From contig JBARZE010000038.1 of the NCBI GenBank assembly GCA_049649525.1, forward strand, positions 1 to 64,000: a stretch of DNA of 64,000 bases, read 5' to 3'. Below, in pieces: positions 7,959 through 15,351 of the stretch. Source of the stretch: JAAURB01 sp049649525 (GTDB lineage Bacteria; Cyanobacteriota; Cyanobacteriia; Cyanobacteriales; Microcoleaceae). Every line of letters begins with the position of its first letter. Position 1 is the stretch's first letter. The translations under genes and the position numbers were made by a program. Under the pieces are notes generated by a model. It had not been told where the DNA came from, ran no database searches, and saw only the letters and a program-made list of their open reading frames with translations.

Positions 7959-8430
7959 ATGTGAGGTTACGATCTCTAATCAGTATATATTTCCCAAAGG
8001 GATGAATAAAGTTTCCACCCAGCTCGCCACGGCCCTTGAGTACAGATTCAATATAGAATTTGTCCGACTACGGCTCTGAGCGCTCCGCAACAGTTCAATC
8101 GATGCAATTGCATCATTTGATAGATTTCCAACAGCGGCGGCGAGGGTTCAATCGCGCAGGCTGAAGTTGAGCGTTTCAAACTCCAAACCGACAACGGGCA
8201 TCGTCGCTTGGAGGCTGATGTGAGCGGTCGCTCGTTGGGGTGAAAAACAAATTATTTATTCATGTTTAAGAGGGGTTGACTTTGATAATAGCTTTTATAT
8301 CCCCCGAGTGTTGTAATTTAAGGTATCATTTTAATTAAATTTTTGAAGTCGCACAAACTAAAATTTGAGACAGAGTGTGATGGTTCCCGATTATCATGGA
8401 TGTTGGGAATCCGTTGATTAATTTTATACG
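7959..8430. promoter_or_regulatory. Divergent intergenic region between pilB and grpE
   Basis: This 472-bp gap must carry the promoters for the pil genes (leftward) and the chaperone genes (rightward). A TTGACT at 8276-8281 followed by an AT-rich TTTATATC about 14 bp later is a weak -35/-10 candidate for grpE. No CIRCE element (TTAGCACTC-N9-GAGTGCTAA) was found, so HrcA control through CIRCE is not supported here. No convincing open frame lies in the GC-richer stretch at 8010-8240. Confidence 0.35.
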
Positions 8431-9159
8431 ATGAACTCAAATCAGCAAGACGAACGCATGGTAGATTCAACTCCAGAAACCTCAGAAGGAATGAGCGATC
8501 AAAACCCAGAAGTACTCACCACCTCCGACATCCCCCCCGCTGAGACAGATCCCATTACTGGGGAAACGACGGCTGAAGCGGTGGAAGGGGTTCCTAAGGA
8601 TTCTGATGAGCCGACTCCGGAAAACAGCAGCAGCGAACAACTACAACAGGAATTAGCAGGGTTAGCAAGCGTGAATGAGTCGCTGAAAGCTCAAATGGAA
8701 GATGTGAGTGGCCAGTATCGACGCTTGGCGGCTGATTTTGATAATTTCCGTAAACGGACTCAAAAAGAAAAAGAAGACCTAGAACTCCAAATTAAGTGTG
8801 CCACGATTAAAAAGTTATTACCGGTTGTAGATAACTTTGAACGGGCAAGAGCGCAAATTAAACCCCAAACCGACGAAGAGATGGCGATTCATAAAAGCTA
8901 TCAAGGGGTTTATAAGCAAATGGTCGAATCTTTAAAGCAACTCGGGGTCTCTCCCATGCGACCCGAAGGCGAACTGTTTGACCCCAATTTGCATGAGGCT
9001 GTCATGCGCGAACCCACCGCAGATTATCAAGAAGATACTGTGATGGAAGAAATGATGCGGGGATACCTAATCGGCGATCGCGTTTTGCGTCATGCTATGG
9101 TCAAGGTAGCCGCCGCAGCGGAGGAGACACCATCTGCTCCATCGGATGAAGAGGCTTAA
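8431..9159 (+). CDS. grpE: Nucleotide exchange factor GrpE
   Basis: The 242-residue protein has a long acidic, probably disordered N-terminus (1-70). A coiled coil (about 72-135, including RRLAADFDNFRKRTQKEKE) and the C-terminal beta domain with the family signature (GELFDPNLHEAVM, GYLIGDRVLRHAMVKV) follow. GrpE dimers release ADP from DnaK and may act as a thermosensor. It opens the grpE-dnaK-dnaJ set on this strand; dnaK starts 187 bp later, so a separate dnaK promoter is possible. A second in-frame Met at residue 10 is an alternative start. The grpE-dnaK pairing is typical of the cyanobacterial DnaK1-type locus. Confidence 0.96.
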   Translation: MNSNQQDERMVDSTPETSEGMSDQNPEVLTTSDIPPAETDPITGETTAEAVEGVPKDSDEPTPENSSSEQLQQELAGLASVNESLKAQMEDVSGQYRRLAADFDNFRKRTQKEKEDLELQIKCATIKKLLPVVDNFERARAQIKPQTDEEMAIHKSYQGVYKQMVESLKQLGVSPMRPEGELFDPNLHEAVMREPTADYQEDTVMEEMMRGYLIGDRVLRHAMVKVAAAAEETPSAPSDEEA

Positions 9160-9346
9160 TCATCGGATGATCGTGGCGCTTTATCGGAGCAAGCCTGGGA
9201 GAGCTTGGCTAGATAATTCTTTCTAGAGATAGAGATGGGTTTTCTCAACTAGAACATTAATCATTGAGCCGTTGGGCAAGGATCATGCTCTCCCAAAACG
9301 AAAACGAAAGTTCAATTTTTGCACACCTTCATCGCTGGCATGCGCT

Positions 9347-11500
9347 ATGGGAAAAGTTATTGGGATCGACCTGGGCACAACAAATAGTTGCGTAGCTGTC
9401 TTAGAAGGGGGAAAACCCACCGTGATCTCTAACTCTGAAGGCGGGCGTACTACCCCCAGTATTGTGGGATTTGGCAAGGCGGGGGAACGCTTGGTGGGTC
9501 AATTGGGCAAGCGCCAAGCAGTGACTAATGCTGAAAATACAATTTTTAGTATTAAACGCTTTATTGGTAGGCGTTGGGAAGATACAGAACGTGAACGCTC
9601 TCGCATGTCTTACGGATGTGTTCCGGGTAAGGATAATACGGTCGATGTTAAAATCCGACATCAAGTTTACACTCCCCAAGAGATCTCGGCGATGGTGTTG
9701 CAAAAACTCAAAGAAGAAGCCGAAGCTTATCTGGGAGAAACTGTAACTCAAGCAGTGATTACGGTTCCGGCTTATTTTACCGATGCTCAGCGGCAAGCGA
9801 CCAAAGATGCTGGTACCATTGCTGGGTTAGAAGTTCTCAGAATTATTAATGAACCCACTGCCGCTGCCTTATCTTACGGTTTGGATAAGCAAGACCAAGA
9901 ACAAAAAATCCTAGTCTTTGACCTCGGAGGCGGAACGTTTGATGTGTCAATCTTACAGTTAGGAGATGGCATTTTTGAAGTCAATGCCACAGCGGGAAAT
10001 AACCATCTCGGCGGTGATGACTTTGATAACTGTCTTGTCCAGTGGATGATTGAGATTTTCAAACAACGCGAGGGTCAAGATCTTTCAGTCGATAAAATGG
10101 CACTACAGCGCCTGCGAGAAGCGGCTGAGAAAGCCAAAATTGAACTTTCGACCTGCATGACTACTTCGATTAACTTACCGTTTATTACTGCCGATGAAGG
10201 GGGGCCGAAACACCTAGAGTTGGAACTGAGTCGGGCGCAATTCGAGGATCTCAGCAAAGATCTGGTACAAAGTACAATTAATCCGGTGGTTCAAGCCCTT
10301 AAAGATGCCAACTTAGAACCCAGTGCAATTGACCGGATTATTCTGGTGGGCGGTTCGACGCGAATTCCGGCGGTGCAAGCAGCCATTCAAGCCCATTTTA
10401 ACAACAAAGAACCGGATCGTTCCGTTAACCCAGATGAAGCTGTAGCGTTGGGGGCGGCCATTCAAGCGGGAGTTTTGGGGGGAGAAGTCAAGGATTTATT
10501 ACTACTCGATGTGACTCCCTTATCCTTCGGATTAGAAACCTTGGGTGAAGTCACAACAAAAGTGATTGAACGCAACACAACCCTACCCACAAGTCATTCT
10601 CAAACCTTCTCCACTGCCGTTGATGGACAAACTTCTGTTGAAATCCACGTTCTTCAAGGGGAACGGGCGATGGCAAAGGATAATAAAAGTTTAGGTAAGT
10701 TTCTGTTTACAGGTATTCCTCCGGCTCCTCGAGGTGTGCCTCAAATCGAAGTTTCCTTTGATATTGATGCTAACGGTATTCTGAAAGTTTCAGCCATTGA
10801 CCGAGGTACAGCCAAAGAACAAAGCATCCAAATTACCAATACGGGAGGACTGAGTGAGACGGAAATTGAGCGGATGCGCCAAGAAGCAGAACTTTATGCT
10901 GATGAGGATGAACAACGTAAACAAATAGTTGCCCTGAAAAATCAGTCGGAAAGCCTTTTTTATAATTGTAAGGTAACGTTAAAGCAGAACGCTCAGTTTG
11001 TTACCGATGAACTGAAACAGCAGATTCGCGCCTCGGCAACGGCATTAAAACAAGCGGTGGCTAATCCTGATATTTCCTACGAGGATATGAAGGAACGAGT
11101 CGAAGACTTTCAAGCGGTGCTCTATCAAATTGGGGCAGCAGTTTATGAACAAGCGGGTCAAAAGTCCTCCGACTCACCCGAACCTGCCGAATCAGGGTCT
11201 GTGAGTTCGCCCGCACCCGACAACGAACCGGAGACGGATAATCCACCGAGCGTCGGTTTAGAACAGCCAGAAACGACGCCAGACGACGAATCCGAACCCG
11301 TAACGACAGCCGCAACCGAACTGTTTGGCGGGGCTTTGGAATCTGACGACGATGACATCGATTCAGCGGATACTTTGCTGAGTGAACCCGATTTTATGGC
11401 AACAGTAGACTCGGACTTGAGTGAGGAAGTAGACTCAGATTTAGACGATCCCTCCGAGACTGATCCTGGGAATCCGTTTATAATTAGCTCAAATTCTTAG
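9347..11500 (+). CDS. dnaK: Molecular chaperone DnaK (Hsp70) with acidic C-terminal tail
   Basis: I place the start at the ATG at 9347, which gives MGKVIGIDLGTTNSC, the universal Hsp70 N-terminus. An in-frame ATG at 9272 would add 25 basic residues with no family support. The 717-residue product has the nucleotide-binding domain (1-375, with VFDLGGGTFDVSIL, GGDDFD and ILVGGSTRIP) and the linker DLLLLDVTPLSFG. The substrate-binding domain and lid extend to about 600. From about 603 to 717 there is a Ser/Asp/Glu/Pro-rich acidic tail unlike the short tail of standard DnaK. Linkage to grpE and the sequence style point to the DnaK1-type paralogue, but I cannot exclude a DnaK3-like protein. dnaJ follows 71 bp later. 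Confidence 0.95.
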   Translation: MGKVIGIDLGTTNSCVAVLEGGKPTVISNSEGGRTTPSIVGFGKAGERLVGQLGKRQAVTNAENTIFSIKRFIGRRWEDTERERSRMSYGCVPGKDNTVDVKIRHQVYTPQEISAMVLQKLKEEAEAYLGETVTQAVITVPAYFTDAQRQATKDAGTIAGLEVLRIINEPTAAALSYGLDKQDQEQKILVFDLGGGTFDVSILQLGDGIFEVNATAGNNHLGGDDFDNCLVQWMIEIFKQREGQDLSVDKMALQRLREAAEKAKIELSTCMTTSINLPFITADEGGPKHLELELSRAQFEDLSKDLVQSTINPVVQALKDANLEPSAIDRIILVGGSTRIPAVQAAIQAHFNNKEPDRSVNPDEAVALGAAIQAGVLGGEVKDLLLLDVTPLSFGLETLGEVTTKVIERNTTLPTSHSQTFSTAVDGQTSVEIHVLQGERAMAKDNKSLGKFLFTGIPPAPRGVPQIEVSFDIDANGILKVSAIDRGTAKEQSIQITNTGGLSETEIERMRQEAELYADEDEQRKQIVALKNQSESLFYNCKVTLKQNAQFVTDELKQQIRASATALKQAVANPDISYEDMKERVEDFQAVLYQIGAAVYEQAGQKSSDSPEPAESGSVSSPAPDNEPETDNPPSVGLEQPETTPDDESEPVTTAATELFGGALESDDDDIDSADTLLSEPDFMATVDSDLSEEVDSDLDDPSETDPGNPFIISSNS

Positions 11501-11571
11501 TACAAATGGATGGCCTCAGCTATCCTAAACAATGTTAACAGTATAATTTTTGTTCTTTATTTTTTAACAGT

Positions 11572-12702
11572 ATGGCAGATTATTATGATGTTTTAGGGGT
11601 TTCGCGTGATGCAGACAAAGAAGAGATTAAACGATCTTATCGTCGTCTGGCACGGAAGTATCACCCAGATGTCAATAAAGATCCAGGCGCAGAAGATCGG
11701 TTTAAGGAAATTAACCGCGCCTATGAGATTCTATCCGAACCGGAAATGAAAGCCCGATATGACCGTTTTGGTGAACAAGGGGTCTCGGGCGCTGCGGCTG
11801 GCGCTTATGGTCAAGACTTCAGCGATAGTTTTGCCGATATTTTTGAAAGCTTTTTCAGTGGCTTCGCTGGGGGTGGCATGGGTGGCCCCCAAACTCGTAG
11901 ACGCACAGGCCCGGTACGAGGGGATGATTTACGTATTGATCTCAAACTGGATTTTAAAGAAGCGATTTTTGGCGGAGAAAAAGAAATCCGGATTAAACAC
12001 CTCGAAACCTGTGAAACTTGTAGTGGTTCTGGGGCCAAGGCTGGTACTCAGCCTCAAACTTGTTCCACTTGTGGCGGTAATGGCCAGGTGCGTCGGGCAA
12101 CTCGTACCCCGTTTGGTAGTTTTACTCAAGTGTCTGTCTGTCCTAGTTGTAACGGCAATGGACAGATGATTGAGGACAAATGTTCCACCTGTGGCGGTCG
12201 CGGGGTGAATGAAATTACGAAGAAATTAAAAATTAATGTTCCGGCAGGTGTCGATGATGGCACGCGGTTACGGGTCTCGAATGAAGGGGATGCAGGCAAA
12301 CGGGGTGGCCCTCCGGGAGATTTGTATGTGTTTTTATCGGTCGCAACAGATCCGAAGTTTAAACGGGATAAAATTAATATCCTCTCTGAAATTAAAGTCA
12401 GTTATTTACAAGCCATTCTTGGGTGCAATTTTGAAGTAGAAACCGTTGATGGTATGACTCAACTGACGATTCCAGCCGGGACTCAACCCGGAACTGTTCT
12501 AACCCTAGAAAATCAAGGGGTTCCTAAACTCGGAAATGCGGTCAGTCGAGGAGATCATTTAATTACGGTGTTGGTTGATATTCCGACTCGAATTACTAGT
12601 GATGAACGGGAGTTATTGGAAAAACTAGCCCAAATTAAAGGAGAACGAACCGGAAAAGGTGGGCTTGAAGGGTTCCTCGGTAATTTATTTCATCAAAAAT
12701 AA
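11572..12702 (+). CDS. dnaJ: Co-chaperone DnaJ (Hsp40, class A)
   Basis: The 376-residue protein has all class A features. The J-domain (about 3-68) carries the HPD tripeptide in YHPDVNKDPG. A Gly/Phe-rich segment (about 75-110) follows. The zinc-binding region has four CxxCxGxG repeats: CETCSGSG, CSTCGGNG, CPSCNGNG and CSTCGGRG. Two C-terminal substrate-binding domains complete the protein. DnaJ delivers clients to DnaK and stimulates its ATPase. The gene lies 71 bp after dnaK and 2 bp before the TusA-like gene, so dnaJ, the TusA-like gene and rsgA are almost certainly co-transcribed. The length matches the family (370-380 residues). Confidence 0.97.
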   Translation: MADYYDVLGVSRDADKEEIKRSYRRLARKYHPDVNKDPGAEDRFKEINRAYEILSEPEMKARYDRFGEQGVSGAAAGAYGQDFSDSFADIFESFFSGFAGGGMGGPQTRRRTGPVRGDDLRIDLKLDFKEAIFGGEKEIRIKHLETCETCSGSGAKAGTQPQTCSTCGGNGQVRRATRTPFGSFTQVSVCPSCNGNGQMIEDKCSTCGGRGVNEITKKLKINVPAGVDDGTRLRVSNEGDAGKRGGPPGDLYVFLSVATDPKFKRDKINILSEIKVSYLQAILGCNFEVETVDGMTQLTIPAGTQPGTVLTLENQGVPKLGNAVSRGDHLITVLVDIPTRITSDERELLEKLAQIKGERTGKGGLEGFLGNLFHQK

Positions 12703-12704
12703 CT

Positions 12705-12962
12705 ATGAGCAACGCATCAGCTTCAACTCCAGATATAGAAATGGATTTAAGAGGGACTCCCTGTCCGCTTAACTTTGTTCGTACTAAGCTGCGTCTAGAA
12801 CAAATGCAACCGGGTTCTTTACTCGAAGTGTGGTTAGATGGAGGCGAACCTATTGAACAGGTGCCCGATAGTTTGAAGATGGAAGGATATACTATCGAAA
12901 AGATAGAAGAACGTTCCGGATTTTTTGCCCTGCAAGTTCGACGACCTCAGGGTTCGTCATGA
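12705..12962 (+). CDS. TusA-family sulfurtransferase-like protein
   Basis: The 85-residue protein matches the TusA/YedF fold: MDLRGTPCPLNFVRTKL followed by GSLLEVWLDGGEPIEQVPDSL and a C-terminal beta strand (FFALQVRR). The catalytic Cys and first Pro of the CPxP motif are present, but the last position is Asn (CPLN). Family members shuttle persulfide sulfur for tRNA thiolation or cofactor synthesis. The gene starts 2 bp after the dnaJ stop and its ATGA overlaps rsgA, so translation of the three is probably coupled. Its specific client in cyanobacteria is not evident from the sequence. It carries nothing obviously linked to chaperone function. Confidence 0.88.
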   Translation: MSNASASTPDIEMDLRGTPCPLNFVRTKLRLEQMQPGSLLEVWLDGGEPIEQVPDSLKMEGYTIEKIEERSGFFALQVRRPQGSS

Positions 12963-14104
12963 GTTTAGAACAATATCCCTCCTTAACAGAAGTCACAGAC
13001 ACTCAATTAACCGGAACTGTGACTGCTGTTCAGGCTAACTTTTATCAAGTTTACTTAGATTCAGAATCAGTCAGTCCGTTAGAAGGATTACCCATTCTAC
13101 TCTGTACCCGACGCACTAGACTAAAAAAAATTGGTCAGAAGGTGATGGTGGGGGATCGGGTGGAGATTGAAGACCCGGACTGGAGTGGGCAACGAGGGGC
13201 GATCGCAGACGTTTTCCCCCGTCAAACCGAATTAAATCGTCCACCTATTGCCAATGCAAATCAAATTTTATTGGTATTTTCTGTCGCTGAACCGGATTTA
13301 GATCCAGTGACACTGAGTCGATTTTTGATTAAAGCTGAATCAACTCAACTTGATGTAAAGCTGTGTTTAAACAAATGTGATTTAATTGAATTTGAACAAT
13401 TGCAGCATTGGTCTGAGCGTCTTCAGGGGTGGGGATATCAACCGTTATTGATTAGTGTGTGTCAAAGTTTAGAATATAGTGTTAAACCGGGTGGTGATTC
13501 TCAGCCACTGATTCAGGGTAATACAGATTCTGCTTTGTTGCAGCAATTACGGGATAAAATTACGGTGATTTCTGGCCCTTCTGGTGTGGGAAAATCCAGT
13601 TTAATTAATCAACTGATTCCCAAAATTGACTTACGAGTTGGGGAAGTGTCGGGTAAATTAGGACGAGGACGACACACCACGCGCCATGTTGAATTATTTG
13701 AATTACCCACAGGGGGGTTACTCGCCGATAGTCCCGGATTTAATCAACCGATATTAGATTGCGATCCCCGACAATTATCCCAATATTTCCCAGAAATTCA
13801 ACAGCGACTCGCAACGGGATTTTGTCAATTTAATGATTGTTTGCATCGAGATGAACCCCATTGTATGGTGCGAGGAGATTGGGAACGTTACGATCATTAT
13901 TTAGAGTTTTTGCAAGAAGCAGAAGCCCGTCAGCAGGCAATGACACAGCAACCAGATGCAGAATCGAGTTTAAAGTATAAAAGCACATCTGGGGGGAAAC
14001 GACAGTCAGAACCGAAATTAGCATCTAAAAAATATCGTCGGACTTCGAGGCGAGTCCAGCATCAAACTTTACAGGATTTATGTGAAGAAATGGATGAAAT
14101 TTAG
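12959..14104 (+). CDS. rsgA: Ribosome small-subunit-dependent GTPase RsgA
   Basis: The 381-residue circularly permuted GTPase has an N-terminal OB-fold (about 12-95). The G motifs follow in permuted order: G4 NKCD (about 139), G1 GPSGVGKSSLINQL (about 204-217) and G3 DSPGF (about 258). A zinc-binding C-terminal domain (CQFNDCLHRDEPHC) and a basic Ser/Lys-rich extension of about 60 residues complete it. RsgA checks late 30S subunit maturation. It overlaps the TusA-like gene by 4 bp (ATGA). The basic tail is longer than in E. coli RsgA and could aid rRNA binding, which is inference. Confidence 0.95.
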   Translation: MSLEQYPSLTEVTDTQLTGTVTAVQANFYQVYLDSESVSPLEGLPILLCTRRTRLKKIGQKVMVGDRVEIEDPDWSGQRGAIADVFPRQTELNRPPIANANQILLVFSVAEPDLDPVTLSRFLIKAESTQLDVKLCLNKCDLIEFEQLQHWSERLQGWGYQPLLISVCQSLEYSVKPGGDSQPLIQGNTDSALLQQLRDKITVISGPSGVGKSSLINQLIPKIDLRVGEVSGKLGRGRHTTRHVELFELPTGGLLADSPGFNQPILDCDPRQLSQYFPEIQQRLATGFCQFNDCLHRDEPHCMVRGDWERYDHYLEFLQEAEARQQAMTQQPDAESSLKYKSTSGGKRQSEPKLASKKYRRTSRRVQHQTLQDLCEEMDEI

Positions 14105-14297
14105 AGATAATTTACCTGAATTTATCTTAGAAAAAGATAGTACAGAAGGAAAAATAATTGTCTTCAATATTGATACAAGATAGCATCAGCCACTGCTCAA
14201 TTGACGCTAAAGTTTTTAGGCAACAAAATTTTTACTCATTAAGATTTGTTACACTTAAAGTCATGACTCAAAAATGCTGCGCTAGGTAAAATTTTAT

Positions 14298-15326
14298 ATG
14301 GCTTTACATGCTGAACTTCATCGCCATTTAGGTGGGTCTGTGGTTCCCCGGATTCTGTGGCGGTATTTCCAACGTCATCATCAAGAAATGGCTGAAAAGT
14401 TCCCTGAATATAGTGATTTTGAAGCGTTTTATACCAAGCCTCGCAATACTTTAGATGAGTATTTAGAGTTACATACAATGGTCGAACACGTCCAAACTCA
14501 CGAAACGTTACCTTATTTTATCTATCGACTCATGCGGGGTGCTTATACATTTGAAAACTTAGCTTATTTAGAACTACGATATACTCCTTATTTACGCACG
14601 CCTCAACATTTAAGTCAATCGGAAAGAATTGAGTTAATGACAGATATTGTTCGACTCGTGGGAGAAACAAGTCGTAAAAGCGATTGTCCCATTATTACCA
14701 GTCAAATTTTATGTATGCATTCTCGGCTGCCCTATGAAGTCAATCAGGCTATTGTTAATTTAGCGCTTCAAATGCCAGAATATGTGTGTGGAATTGATGT
14801 AGCTGGGGGAGATTCTCACTACGGAGAACGCTTAGATGAATTTATTCAATTATATCAGTTGGCGCGCTCGCAAGGCTTAAAAACGACTGGACATCTGTAT
14901 GAAACTCCCGAAGGTTGCTATCCTGAATTACTGCCTTATTTAATGCGAATTGGTCATGGGATTCAGATTCCATTACAATACCCTGAGTTACTGCCGGAAA
15001 TTGCACAACGAAATCAGTGTTTAGAAGTTTGTCCGACGACATATATTAAGACAGGAACTTTAGAAAATATTAATCCACTGAAAACGGTATTTGAACGTTG
15101 TTTTGAGGCTGGGGTTGATATTGCAATTTGCACAGATAATGCGGGTTTGCACAATGTACGTTTACCTTTTGAATATGAGAATTTACTCACTCAAGATATT
15201 ATTGATTTCCGGCAATTAAAAGCCTGTCAACAGGCTGCATTTCGTCATGCCTTCGCTTGGCCGTATGACCATCCACCGAGCGATATTCTAACAGAATTAA
15301 TCCACCCCGAGCCAACGCTGACTTAA
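14298..15326 (+). CDS. Adenosine deaminase-family amidohydrolase
   Basis: The 342-residue protein shows the adenosine deaminase TIM-barrel metal site. ELHRHLGGS at the N-terminus gives the HxH zinc ligands, DVAGGDSHYGE is followed by TTGHLYETPE with the third His, GHGIQI carries the catalytic His region, and CTDNAGLHN carries the zinc/catalytic Asp. The expected reaction is adenosine (or a related 6-aminopurine) to inosine plus ammonia. It could act on adenine or a modified nucleoside instead; the motifs do not settle this. It is transcribed toward polA on the opposite strand with a 25-bp gap. The conserved HxH motif lies only about 8-11 residues from the start, so this start is well supported. 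Confidence 0.88.
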   Translation: MALHAELHRHLGGSVVPRILWRYFQRHHQEMAEKFPEYSDFEAFYTKPRNTLDEYLELHTMVEHVQTHETLPYFIYRLMRGAYTFENLAYLELRYTPYLRTPQHLSQSERIELMTDIVRLVGETSRKSDCPIITSQILCMHSRLPYEVNQAIVNLALQMPEYVCGIDVAGGDSHYGERLDEFIQLYQLARSQGLKTTGHLYETPEGCYPELLPYLMRIGHGIQIPLQYPELLPEIAQRNQCLEVCPTTYIKTGTLENINPLKTVFERCFEAGVDIAICTDNAGLHNVRLPFEYENLLTQDIIDFRQLKACQQAAFRHAFAWPYDHPPSDILTELIHPEPTLT

Positions 15327-15351
15327 TACAAAGAACAAATGAAATAACGAT

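Noticed and set aside
7959..8430. A CIRCE operator for HrcA upstream of grpE
   Set aside because: No TTAGCACTC/GAGTGCTAA inverted repeat was found in the gap.
9272..9346. A longer dnaK start adding 25 residues (MGKDHALPKRKRKF...)
   Set aside because: The universal Hsp70 N-terminus MGKVIGIDLG begins at 9347, and the extra basic residues have no counterpart in the family.
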